Shown here piece after piece: positions 10,592-32,530 of a stretch of 64,000 nt of DNA (within the stretch, counting starts at the first letter, position 1; each line of letters starts with the position of its first letter). The translations under genes and the position numbers were made by a program. The notes below the pieces were generated by a model. It ran no database searches and was not told where the DNA came from. It saw only the letters and a list, made by a program, of their open reading frames with translations. Source of the stretch: Watersipora subatra (Eukaryota; Bryozoa; Gymnolaemata; Cheilostomatida; Watersiporidae); contig NC_088714.1 of the NCBI RefSeq assembly GCF_963576615.1, positions 3,968,001-4,032,000 on the forward strand. Direction: 5' to 3'.

Positions 10592-10597
10592 TTTATT
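10592..10597 (-). terminator. Poly(A) signal of alpha-tubulin copy 1
   Basis: TTTATT on the plus strand is AATAAA on the tubulin strand, about 50 bases after the TAA codon. The counterpart in copy 2 is at 25738-25743. Confidence 0.65.
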
Positions 10598-10646
10598 TTA
10601 TGATCGGACAAAAGGAACATATTCAACGTGACAAGTTAGTACAAAC

Positions 10647-18235
<7,589 letters not shown>

Positions 18236-18238
<3 letters not shown>

Positions 18239-18462
18239 AATGATAGAAGATTGTTGAACACGGTAGTGATAAAACAGAAATATAAGCAACTTACCACATC
18301 TATATAATAAGCCAGTAAGACCGACACTTATTATAGCCAGGGCGCGCAGGAGATGCTTTTATATACCCTAAGTTGACCTCTGATTCGTACCGCAAAGGCC
18401 TAGCCAGTAATTGAGAAGTAGTCAGGTGTACAGCGTCGCTATTGGCCAACGATTCAAAACTA
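18236..18462 (-). promoter_or_regulatory. Alpha-tubulin copy 1 start exon and promoter
   Basis: On the minus strand a TATA box (TATATAAAAG, 18356-18365) precedes a leader of roughly 90-100 bases, the ATG at 18238-18236 and immediately a gtaagt donor. An intron directly after the initiator Met is usual in animal alpha-tubulin genes. Homology with copy 2 continues through the TATA box and ends near 18462 (attggccaacgattcaaaac), probably the edge of the duplicated block. Confidence 0.72.
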
Positions 18463-18464
18463 AT

Positions 18465-18600
18465 CGTCTCTGAGTTCGACCAATAGTCTTAAATTTCGAC
18501 GAATAGTCTATGAACTCGAAAAATAGTCTTGTATTTTGACTGATAGTCTAAGAATTCGACAAATAGCCTGTCGGCAACAGCGGTTTCGACAATTAGTGTT
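18465..18600 (+). repeat. Roughly 28-bp degenerate repeat
   Basis: About four to five copies of a ttcgacnaatagtct motif at roughly 28-bp spacing, lying between the two duplicated blocks. Confidence 0.6.
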
Positions 18601-18629
18601 TCGACTAAATCTCCATTTACCGATTGAAC

Positions 18630-19195
18630 CATTTAACTCGAAATACGTCAAATGGCGAAGGTCATTTGAAAATACAAAATCCGCCGGTGCCATGCTAAGT
18701 TTAGCGTGTAAGTAATTTTCATTAGGTTCAATCTGAGAAAAGAAATCTAGACTCTCATTTAACAGCTATGGAAGATCACAAACACACCGCTAAATCAAAA
18801 GGACATACTTCTGGAATTACTACTGTGATGAGAGTCCATTTATGTAAGAGACAAAATGATGTAGGTGCACAGTGCTATTCCATGAACTGCAAAAGCCGCA
18901 GGAATGCACTTTCAAAAGAAAAGGGCAAAACAAATGACTCACTTCTAATACTAGTTCTATTACTATTGCTAAAGTTTACTATTGCTACTACTACTAGTTG
19001 TGCTACTACTAGTTAGTACTACCAGTAGTTAGTTCTACTACACTAGTTACTGGGTGAGGGAGAGTCGATCAGTGTCACTACTGAGTATACGAGTGTGACT
19101 GTATGTTGTCAGTGATTAGATGAATTTATAAGCTAGTGAGTGAACCTTTTTCTCTTTCAAGAATGAACGTTTTTTATTATTTAAATTAGAAATTT
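18630..19195 (+). pseudogene. Second THAP-element fragment at the duplication junction
   Basis: Related to 12427-12970: it contains the matching 5' segment and the THAP exon 1 remnant (residues HLCKRQNDVGAQCYSMNC in the 82-codon frame from 18768), followed by the same (actactag)-rich stretch. The frame stays open here for 82 codons but no second THAP exon follows: sequence jumps at about 19196 into the golgin-intron 49-bp array. The fragment is thus fused to the start of copy 2. Confidence 0.65.
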
Positions 19196-19430
19196 CATTC
19201 AAACATCCACACCTATGGCTATGTTTCTGATGTTGGTTCATACACCGCTTCACATAAAGGCCTATGGCTATGTTTCTGATGTTGGTTCATACACCGCTTC
19301 TCATCCACGCCTATGGCTATGTTTCTGATGTTGGTTCATACACCCCTCGACATCCAGGCCTATGGCTATGTTTCTGATGTTGTTTCATATATCGCTTCGC
19401 ATCCATGTATATGGCTACAATTGTTTCTGA
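19196..19430 (+). repeat. 49-bp array, copy 2 (start of duplicated block)
   Basis: Four to five units of the array seen at 3622-4410. Golgin-related sequence in copy 2 begins within it, so exon 3356-3474 and everything upstream is missing from copy 2. Confidence 0.85.
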
Positions 19431-19744
19431 AGATTCCAAATATTACTTTGGTGATTACTGCTTCACCTGTCCATATCCTAGCCATCATTCCACGGCACAG
19501 TTTTAATTCTGGTTTCTCTGCTATGCATCAATTGTATCGCTTCTTGAAGAGTTCTCAGTCTTTTTATGTTAGGTTTGTTTTGCTACCTTTCAAAGTTACT
19601 ATGTTTCTATGCGACAAGATTTCTCTCATAACCAAAGTGTTAGCTTATCTACGTAGGATGTTCAATAGTGCATAGAGTCAATAGTCTCAGCTTGAATTTG
19701 ATGTAAACTGTTCACAGTTGTCATGCCTTTTATCAGCCTTCTAT

Positions 19745-20618
<874 letters not shown>

Positions 20619-20816
20619 CTGATGTCATAAAAGTTGAGCACAGCAACAGAGAGTGAGCTAGAGGCACGATTGCATCATCTCACGGAGAACCTCATAGAAA
20701 AACAGATTCTTGTTGACTCTCTCAGCACAGAGAAGAATTCTCTCAAGCTGCAACTCGAGAGGGCTGAACAGCAGGTCAAAGACACAGAGAAGGCCGTGGC
20801 AGCAGGAAGTAGCAGT
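20619..20816 (+). pseudogene. Golgin-84 copy 2, coiled-coil exon with stop
   Basis: Same 198-bp length as 5065-5262 and about 95 percent alike, but codon 4 is TAA. Apart from that codon the frame stays open (ESELEARLHHLTENLIEKQ). Confidence 0.85.
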
Positions 20817-21139
20817 GTGAGTGTGCATATTATCCCTCTGCATACTTTATTCACTATTTGTTAAACATCAATATCCCAATATCGCTAAGTGAATCTGGTG
20901 ATTGTATACTAGTACAGTAGACGCTTCTATAATGTATACCTCTTATTACATAAACCCAGTAAATGTAAAGAATTTCTGTAAAGTTTTTCGTCGTATTATG
21001 TAACAAAATTTCGTATATCATGCAGACGTTCGGGTCGGTACAAGCTCTCAAATTTGATTGGAATAATGAGAATTTCATAGTTAGCCTTAAAAATATCACT
21101 TTCTCTCTTGTCACACTTGCGGAAAAAAACTAAATATAG

Positions 21140-21625
21140 TGGCATCTCTATTATATACACTATACGTACTAGTATACCGGTAATATAGTGGTATCTCTAT
21201 TATATACACTATACGTACTAGTATACCGGTAATATAGTGGTATCTCTATTATATACACTATACGTACTAGTATACCGGTAATATAGTGGTATCTCTATTA
21301 TATACACTATACGTACTAGTATACCGGTAATATAGTGGTATCTCTATTATATACACTATACGTACTAGTATACCGGTATTATAATGGTATCTCTATTATA
21401 TACACTATACGTACTAGTATACCGGTAATATAGTGATATCTCTATTATATACACTATATGTAATAGTATACCGGTAATATAGTGGTATCTCTATTATATA
21501 CACTATACGTACTAGTATACCGGTAATATAGTGGTATCTCTATTATATACACTATACGTACTAGTATACCGGTAATATAGTGGTATCTCTATTATATACA
21601 CTATACGTACTAATATACTGGTAAT
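21140..21625 (+). repeat. 49-bp array expanded only in copy 2
   Basis: About ten nearly identical copies of a 49-bp unit (atatagtggtatctctatta, then tatacactatacgtactagt, then ataccggta). Copy 1 has a single related unit at about 5505-5553, so the array grew after the duplication. It is unrelated in sequence to the other 49-bp array. Confidence 0.9.
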
Positions 21626-22137
21626 CTCGTGAGTCATGAGAGATCGTTAAGTGTGCCGATAATAAGTAGCTGTACAATTATTCAGAAGTATCCAAAGACA
21701 GTCGATTGGCTCGGGACTGTCAGTCTCTCAAGCTGAATGTCATGAGGTGGAATCTCATCGAAAGCGATGTTTCATCCTAACTTTCAACCCTGACCTTGGG
21801 TAGATGCACAGACAGAAATCACTTTAATTATAATAGTCAAGCTATATTTTTGTTTCGCTCTATTGTAGACATAAAAATTTTTGCTTCATAGCATAGATTT
21901 TGCCATATAAAAAAGCCGATTTGAATTAACATTGAAGTTATCCGCTCCCCTTAGCTCAACGTAAAGTTTTTTTAATCATGGACACAAAACCAAGTCGATA
22001 CAAACCAAAATTTCACAGTTCTGTAGTCCTTAATTAAAATGTGAAGATTAGTTTTTCCGTCGTGAAGGGCCGAAATGGTGAGTCTGGGAAGACGTTAGAA
22101 CGGATTAGACAACTTTCATACATTTTTTTGGTCGTAC

Positions 22138-22275
22138 ATTCCCTATAACGCAAATGCGTTATAGGGATTGTACAAGGAATTGTAACGATTGTAATGATAA
22201 TCGTTACAATTTCTTTCTGATTGTAACGATAATCCAATCCCTATAATACAGATGCGTTATAGGGATTGGATTATC
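22138..22275. repeat. Palindrome pair, copy 2
   Basis: Counterpart of 6550-6680, with the same two ccctataacgca palindromes and small differences. Confidence 0.7.
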
Positions 22276-22471
22276 GTTTTCGGAATGGATTATTCACATT
22301 GTAGGGGGTATAGATTATTCACATTGTAGGAGTGTCTACTGTATCTTTAGTTAGTTGTATTCTATATTTACACACCCATTCTAGACTACATACGAATATG
22401 TAGGCTGTATTCTATACTTCGACTCCCATTCTAAATTATGTACAAATATGTGAGCTGTCTTTTATATATAG

Positions 22472-22608
22472 ACAACGGCAGTCTATATGGGTGAGGAGGA
22501 TACAGTGAGACAAAGAGGACACTTACCAGGTTTTCTTAAGGAGTCTCCTACAAACCCAGAGTTCACTCGAAAGGTGAAACGAGCTGCCAACACTATTGAC
22601 AAGTTCAG
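22472..22608 (+). pseudogene. Golgin-84 copy 2, GC-donor exon
   Basis: 137 bases, open frame, acceptor tatatatag and donor gcaagt as in 6853-6989. Shows that the GC donor existed before the duplication. Confidence 0.83.
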
Positions 22609-23204
22609 GCAAGTCTTATGCTGTTTACTGACAGAAGAGCCAACCCGCTATGAAGGTGCTCAGGCTAGTTTTTGGTTGCAGTAGTTGATACTAAGAACTA
22701 GTAAAATACAAGATTCTATATTGTGTGTAAATAGCTGTGCTCTGAGTATTGGTATCTAATTCTATTCTCTCAAATTTGCTATCCTTTTGAAGCTCCTGAA
22801 AAATTAGCTAAAACAAAAAGAGGGCTCAATATATATCCTCAAAACTTCAAATAGATAAACACTGATTTGAACTAAAATAGATATAAATTGTCACTTTGAT
22901 ATGATATGTACATTAGCATTGGTAGTGCCTCCTGTACAAACCAACTTGTGTCATGAATTTACATCCACTTTAGTCCTAATTCATGTTTATATAATTTATT
23001 GAATTCATTTTTTATGGCCTTTATAGTCATTTACAATCAGAATTAAAACTCAGTTCTACTTCAGGTTTGTGCTACATGAGGGCAAGCGTTCACATGTTAA
23101 AGTTTTGCATTCCTGCTGTTGCTAAGCAACCCTGACGAGGCTACACCCTTGTTATCAAATCTTTCAACTACAGATTATGTAACAATGAGCAGTTTTTATC
23201 TTCT

Positions 23205-23735
23205 ATAAGCACTCTACATGTATATATCTATTTACAGCACTCTTATATCTATTTATAGCACTCTATATATCTATTTATAGCATTCTATATATCTATCTAT
23301 AGCACTCTATATATCTATTTATAGCACTCTATATATCTATCTATAGCACTCTATACATCTATTTATAGCACTCTATATATCTATTTATAGCACTCTATAC
23401 ATCTATTTATAGCACTCTATTCATCTACTTGTAGCACTCTATATATCTATTTATAGCATTCTATATATCTATCTATAGCACTCTATATATCTATTTATAG
23501 CACTCTATATATCTATCTATAGCACTTTATACATCTATTTATAGCACTCTATATATATCTATTTATAGCACTCTATACATCTATTTATAGCACTCTATTC
23601 ATCTACTTTTAGCACTCTATATATCTATTTATAGCACTCTATATATCTATTTATAGCACTCTATACATCTACTTATAGCACTCTATATGTCTATTTATAG
23701 CACTCTATATATCTATCTATAGCACTCTATATTTA
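23205..23735 (+). repeat. 22-bp tandem array, copy 2
   Basis: About 24 units of the repeat at 7480-7815 with more variation, including larger two- to five-unit blocks that recur. Confidence 0.88.
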
Positions 23736-23869
23736 TCCAGTTAGAGAGATTAAGTTTTAGGAATGAAAAATCTAGCTTGCATGTGATTTCAACTCAGAAC
23801 CTTTAGGTATGATGTTGTGAGTTGAAATCACATACAACTATGGATATACTGTATATGTTTTTTAACTGT

Positions 23870-24001
23870 TCGTCTCTCAGCTTTTAAGAGCTTGTAATCA
23901 CATTTTCACATACATACTTTGCACCTACAACACAACAGAGTAAGGCATGGTGAACCTTTTGATACCAAATAACTTTAATGTGAATTTTGTTGCAAGTCAG
24001 C
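23870..24001 (+). mobile_element. Solo end of the 8964-9671 transposon family
   Basis: Matches the right end of the copy 1 element (agagcttgtaatcacatttt through gttgcaagtcag) without a partner end nearby. A further scrap (agtaagacatggtgaatctt) lies at about 24341. It is at a different site from the copy 1 element. Confidence 0.65.
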
Positions 24002-24314
24002 CTTCAAAGAACATTTTTTTATTAGAAGAATAATATCTGCCCAGACTTCCCCAAAATGCTATAAATATATGTATATATATAGGGTAGAATAAACTTAATT
24101 AAACTTATAGCACACACATAAATATACAAACATTTTAATTTAAAAGTTAGATGGTAAATAAATGTTGATTTTCTGTACAAAAACTTTTTTATTACCCATG
24201 CAACGCCGGGCATTCAGTAGTATATATACAGTAAGTAGTTGGCTATTCTATGTTATGTTTCAAATTGTTTAAATTATTCGACTAAACGTAAATTAGATAG
24301 AGTAAAACATTGAG

Positions 24315-24410
24315 TAGATAGGCTCATCAGGTGTCAGCAGAGTAAGACATGGTGAATCTTTTGGTATCATGAATCTTTTGGTCTGTTTGAAACAAATTTG
24401 TAGCGAAGAA
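24315..24410 (+). ncRNA. Broken hammerhead ribozyme relic
   Basis: The 3' half is intact in sequence: GAAAC-AAATTT-GTA-GCG at 24389-24406. The 5' half (CTGATGAGCC) is present only on the opposite strand at 24321-24330, separated by transposon-end debris. Corresponds to 8342-8407 in copy 1, where the palindrome is still whole. Confidence 0.45.
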
Positions 24411-25215
24411 AAAATTGACTATTCAGATAAGTTTTTAGTCTATCTGTATACATATCTATATTTATCTTTTTATAAGTATTTTATATTTTTTCTATCAGTA
24501 TTACGTCTATATATATATTTTATTAAGGTGTTATATATATTTTATTATTATATAATAGTTTTTTGTTTTTCACTGCATTCATATGCAGATTGTAGGTATT
24601 TAGCATGAATTATACATACTAAAGGGAACATTATCACCAACCACTATTAATATCTCAACAACTCAATAGTTGTATTCTCTTTAGTAATATGGAGATGGGT
24701 CAACTACGTAATAATATCTTTTATTATTGCAGCATTCGATTGGGGGTCTTCCCACAATGATATTCTATATTGCTAGGGTTCGTCGTTATCATTTACATGG
24801 TGAGCAATTTGAACACCATTCTATTCTTGTCAAGGAAAGCTGTCTAGAATAGTTTGTTAACGCCTTTACGTAGCATTCTTGTTTCAGATAGCATCAGTGA
24901 GTCTTCTGATGCTATCTGAACAAGTCTTTGTACAGAGCAGCTTGTAAGTTACACGTATCTTCTCTGAAAGCGGTAACATACTGAGTGCAGGACTCAAAAA
25001 CTTCATGAATAAATTTGACAGATCACTGTTAGGATTTGAATAACTAGCAATTTATTGGCCCCGTCATTGAACACAAGATAGAACAACTCTTGAAACTTGA
25101 CTAGAAGTCTCTTTTGATTTCTTTTAATGAAATAGCGAATATATTTCAGGGGTGAGCTTTGTAAATTCATAACCTCACTCAAAACACCTTCAGTACGTAT
25201 GAGTACGACTGAGAG

Positions 25216-25373
25216 CTATTGCGCATAACCTGGTGTGATAGCTGCGAGATAAGTTGTAACAGGGTATTCTTTGATGCAGTTTGTAATAGTTGTTACATGT
25301 CTGGACCATGCTGGTGCTGATAACCTACCAGCCTGAAGTACATGGTGCTGATCATATGCCAGTACCACTCTGA
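25216..25373 (+). pseudogene. Golgin-84 copy 2, last exon
   Basis: 25290-25373 reads LLHVWTMLVLITYQPEVHGA and ends PVPL at TGA. The acceptor region is shortened to ttgtaatag. The minus-strand open frame over it is a shadow. Confidence 0.78.
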
Positions 25374-25737
25374 AGCCAGCCAGAGAGGAGTTTGTCAGAG
25401 CAGTACCACAGGACTCTATTCCTTCACATAACCTTTTACTTATTTTAGTATCCAAATAGTCTTATAGATATGCGATACCATGTTGCGATTATATTTATTA
25501 CTACATAAGCTACTTCGTGTTGATTTATTTTCATAATCATTCATCTAGCGCAACAGCCATGGTAATAAATGCAGTAGATTGCAAGTAGCCTATTTATGTA
25601 TGTATTTTCTTGCTTGTTTATTGACCATTTGGGTGATGTCGCTGTTGATGATCATTGCTTTCATTAACAATGCATCTCAAATCAACTTCAAATAGTATTG
25701 AAGAATTGAACGAGTACTTTGAAATTAGTTAAGACAC

Positions 25738-25743
25738 TTTATT
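25738..25743 (-). terminator. Poly(A) signal of alpha-tubulin copy 2
   Basis: AATAAA on the minus strand about 50 bases past the stop codon, as in copy 1. Confidence 0.65.
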
Positions 25744-25792
25744 TTATGATCGGACAAAAGGAACATATTCAACGTGACAAGTTAGTACAAAC

Positions 25793-28143
<2,351 letters not shown>

Positions 28144-28146
<3 letters not shown>

Positions 28147-28373
28147 GATGATGGAAGATTGTTGAACACGTTAAGACGAAGTGATAAACAGGAATATGAG
28201 CAGCTTACCGCAGCTATGTAACAAGCCAGTAAGACCGACACAATATGCCCAGTGCGCGCAGGAGATCAATTTATATACCCTAAGTTGACCTTTCATTTGT
28301 ACCGCAAAAGATTAGCCAATAATTGTGAAGTAGACAGTTGTACAGCGTCGCTATTGGCCAATGATTCAAAACA
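28144..28373 (-). promoter_or_regulatory. Alpha-tubulin copy 2 start exon and promoter
   Basis: Minus-strand TATA box TATATAAATT (28268-28277), a leader of about 100 bases, ATG at 28146-28144, then gtaagt. Similarity to copy 1 stops at about 28373 (gtcgctattggccaatgattcaaaac), which also contains a possible CCAAT box on the minus strand (attgg). Confidence 0.7.
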
Positions 28374-29880
28374 CTGATTGAACTATAAAATCCCTTTCCC
28401 GCTCAAATGTCCCACATGTCATAAGATTACAATCGAAACAATAATCCTACGGCATTCCCAGGATTGACATGTCAAAGACTACTTTTATAGCTTTGACATA
28501 AAAGGATTCCCAAGAACCTAATCTAAGAGAGATGCAACCAAGTGATTTAGACTCAGCTAATCAATGGGCATGCTAAAAACTCAGATGTCCAGCATCTTCA
28601 CCATACAAGCTCAACATATTCAGTGAATGGATAGCTTTAGTTCCGCAAAGTCAAAGTATGTACATGTATTAGCAGCTCATTTCTTGGAAGGTTTGATCAG
28701 CTTTCTAACTTTAATGGTTTCTACTCAAAACCAGTTTTAGCAAGTATTTCTACAACAAAAGTGATGCTTATGGGAACCTTCAGGATGAGCTATGAGATGG
28801 AAAGAAAAAACAGCTGAATAAACATGAAAAATGCAGAGAGTAAAGAGAATTGACAAATAGCTTGATAAATAAATAGAGGACATGTCTTGTATTTGGATGC
28901 TATGAGATACCATTACAACTAGTAAATCTATCACTTTCCAAGTAAAACCCGATCAGGCAGAAGGGCTTGCCATTGTGAGAGATTGGAAGTATCACTTTCA
29001 TAAAGATAAGAAAAAGTCTACAATGATGGAGGAGAGGGTGTGTTTATGCTCAGCAGCTCCCTGTCCACTTAGGCATCACTACAGCATTCCTATTTCCTCC
29101 TGTTTAATGCATAACTCATCTGTGGCCATTTCTTTTAAGTATCGTATGTTTAACATGATTGTCCCCGTGATAGCTTGCTAATTTTAAAGCGTTCAGAATA
29201 TGAGCTAAGGTTAAGGTAAAAGGTGAAGTAGAGACCAGCTGTATCAGACGACATTTCGTGTTTTATCTCGTGGGCAGAGTCTTTGCCATAGATAGATAAA
29301 TAGTGAAGTATTTTTGGAAGATTAAAAATGAAATATTGGTTGATTACAAAAGAGAATAATTTTCCTAGATAACTACACCTGAATTGACATAAACATATCA
29401 AAGATAGTAAAGGGAGGCATTTAGCTACCAAGTAGATAACACTGGGAGTTTCATGGCCCACATATGCCCAACTACAACTCGGAGCCCACCCACAGCTCAA
29501 AGCCCACCCACAGCTCAAAGCCCACCCACAGCTCAGAGCCCACCTACGTAAATTTTTGTAGTGAAATTTCCAAAAAGATTAGAAGAAAAAGGAAAGTTGA
29601 CACTTTATTTATGGTTTTTCATGTATTGTTTTTTATTTGGTATGGCCGTGAAGGAAAAATTCTTTGTATAGCCATTCAAATTAATTATTTATTTGACAGG
29701 AATTCACATGAGCCAAAATACTCACTGATAGAAATAATCAAATAAAAATATCAGGATAACAAATGAAAAGTTGTAATAGCTACAACAGTTTTGATTGGCC
29801 AGGTGATTATAATGACTCATGCAAGACCGCTCTTGAGTTTTTGGCAATTATCACAGCCGTAGTCATCACAACCCATGATT
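28374..29880. other. No gene recognised
   Basis: About 1.5 kb of AT-rich sequence. The only structure noted is an 18-bp repeat (cccacccacagctcaaag) of about four units at 29480-29545. Open frames are short and unsupported. Confidence 0.6.
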
Positions 29881-29883
29881 TAA

Positions 29884-30198
29884 TATAGAAGTTTTGGACG
29901 TGATCAAACCATTCGTAAAGTCACCTTGGATGCCACACCCCTTAGTTCAGCACTCTCTTGCTTTATTGAATTTGATAGCTACAAAAATACAAAAGGTTTT
30001 TGTCATTATGAAGGTCAAGGTCATGGACTGGTAATTGAATTCGGCAGGTGCCTCGAACCTTTGATGATTCAGTATAAAATTAAAAGCGTTCTGATTGGTC
30101 GAGTTGATTATGGATGGCCAGATGAAGGAATATACGCTGGTGATACCTTAATATGGCCTTGGTATATCACTGACACCGCCCTAGGCTTAGCTTCTTAG
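29884..30198 (+). CDS. Possible coding fragment, family unknown
   Basis: A frame of about 100 codons ending TAG with coding-like composition (GFCHYEGQGHGLVIEFGR; VDYGWPDEGIYAGDTLIWPW). No initiator in good context, no clear splice sites and no family recognised. It may be an exon of an unseen gene or a transposon fragment. Confidence 0.25.
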   Translation, partial: YRSFGRDQTIRKVTLDATPLSSALSCFIEFDSYKNTKGFCHYEGQGHGLVIEFGRCLEPLMIQYKIKSVLIGRVDYGWPDEGIYAGDTLIWPWYITDTALGLAS

Positions 30199-32530
30199 CT
30201 TGCTGGATGTGTACCATTAAAATATGGAGTGCTAGTGGGCCACTGCTTGAGCCATCAATTAGAGAGATCTGGTAGTCTCCAGATGAGTCCAACTGGTAGA
30301 CTCGAAATTTCTCATTCTCAAGAGAGCCTTCTGAATAAAAAGGTGCTATCTATTACGATAAGCACTTCAACGACCTGTTTTGCAATTCTGCAGGAAAAGC
30401 AATCACCCGAGACAATGACCTGATAAAAGAAGTCTAACGGGTAAATTTCTTTTCTGGAAGGCCATTATGGCAGCACCCATTATGGCAGTGCCTCAGATGT
30501 AACACTCTCTGAAGGAAGTAACACTGCGTACAGCTACCTCTGATAGCTTGAGAATAATTCCAGCACTGTGTTGGCACCTTAATTAAATAAGGTAATCTTT
30601 CAGCTTTTGTGAAGTTCAACTTGAGTCACACTATTCTGTAGTACCCATTCTTTGACAGAAGTAAGTAGTTAGGTAATAGATAGTCAATGACCCATATGAA
30701 CGCAGCTATCCCTAGCTGCTTGTGAGGAATTTAATATACAGAGCTACTAAAGGCAACTAACGCAGGCCTCCATTGGGAAAAATTACCATTGGTGAACACT
30801 GCATAGGACAACAGAGCTCTACCACCTTTTCAGTCTCCGCTTGTTCCATTTGCTGTTTTACTTGAACAATAATATGTTTTCTATCGTAGCAGATCGTAAG
30901 AAGTGCAGTAGTTCAGACAAGTTCGCCACAAGGCAAGTGCCAACCAGTGTCAGCAAATGTCATTTTTCGTACTACTTGAGTCTAAATGCATTACACATCC
31001 ATGAATATATCTGGGTGGCTACCAGAACCGGTAAGTAGCCAGCCATTGATTATGGCTACTAGACTTTGCAATCAGTCATGCTTACTAAGTGCTGAATAAT
31101 TTATGCTGTTTGATAGTGTAATTAGTCATGCTAGCTTCTCCGTTGCCAGACCGCAGCAATTCCAAATGACTGCGAATGCCTTATAGAGATCAAACTTGGC
31201 TGAACAATAACTTGGCTTGCTAATTGTTTTGCGCAGTAACAATTGCTGAGCAAAACAAAGTCAGCGAGATTTATAAAACACTAGGAATATACGGAGGGCT
31301 GCCACAATTCCAGTTTTTTAAATGGAGAGATAACTGCTAGCCACTACTCAGTGTTTATTCTAAATAAAGAGATCTGGCAGCCAATAGGCAGCAATATGCT
31401 TGATTCAAGTTATGGTAAAATGTCATAGCTATGTCAATATCGCTTCCTATCTCACTTTTGCGGAAGGTAGTACATGTATTTGAATATTTCTACATGACAT
31501 TAGTAGTTTCCTAGTACTTTTCCAGCTAATTGCTATTGATAAATGCTACTAATTGTTTTAAGACTGACAAGCATAGCAGGTGCTAGCGACTCAGCAGTAA
31601 GTGCTGTGTTGGCATTTGGTCTAGTCAGATGGCCTATATATTTTTAAAGCACAAATGAAGATATCTATGAGGTACAGCTACCATTCATGAGTAGGTTTAG
31701 ACAATTCTTAAAGCTTAAATAAAGTGGCTACTCAAACCCATGCTGAAATACTGCCACTATTATCCTGATGATCTCGGTGGCAGCTTTCTCATATCAGGCC
31801 ATGCTTGAAGCATTGTGTGTATCATATCTGTAGGCATCACACTAGAAGGACGAGTCAAAACCAATGACTATTAATAAAGATAAGGGATGGACAATGGCAG
31901 CCACAGCCGAAAGGATCAAATTTGCACTTCCACTGGGATGAGTCATGCAAATGAAATATATGCAAGGGTCAACTACTGCCTCAAGCTGTGTTCCACAAAA
32001 TAACCCAGTATCGCAAGCTCATTCTCTTGAAAGGAAGAGGAATGCTCTGAACAGCCAAGAGGCTCCGAGTTTGCTGCTGTATCCAGTTGGTAACAGAGTG
32101 TGTGTTGTTACCATGGTGACAATGACACTTGCAGACTGAATGGGTCATTGACTGGAATTGATCAATTTCCTTGGAGTTGTAGTCTTACATGTGTTGTATC
32201 AGTAGAGGCAGGCCCGAACTAGGGCGATAGTGCCGGATAATAAACCACTGAAAAACTACATTAGGCTGATGGGCACCGCTAGATGTTACCAGGGCAAATG
32301 CTAAAGGAGTCACTAGCCTTGACACGGGGAAATACATCAGTTGAGACACCAGAGATGATACCAGAAAGGACACGGCAGGGGGAGAACATAGCAGAAGACA
32401 CCAGGAAAAGTGCCAGAGAAGACACAAGGGAAAGAATCAGGGGTGACACAGAAAACTAACAGCCTGGCATGTATCTCCTGACTGGCTCTCTAATTGTTGT
32501 ATGGCGAAGTTTGACATTGCCACCAGCTAT
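30199..32530. other. No gene recognised
   Basis: Gene-poor sequence. A short degenerate purine-rich repeat (gacaccag / gacacaag motifs about 15 bp apart) lies at 32335-32450. Confidence 0.55.

Larger units (their letters stand above)
20619..25373 (+). pseudogene. GOLGA5: Golgin-84 pseudogene, copy 2
   Basis: Equivalents of four golgin exons: 20619-20816, 22472-22608, 24733-24799 and 25290-25373. The first has TAA as its fourth codon (20628-20630), where copy 1 has AAA. The third has a TGA (24758-24760) and local indels that scramble LRRYPIARVF. The last has lost a codon and most of the pyrimidine tract of its acceptor and ends early at TGA 25371-25373. The second exon is nearly unchanged and keeps the GC donor. 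With no upstream exons and no promoter seen, this is a 5'-truncated pseudogene made by the segmental duplication. Confidence 0.88.
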
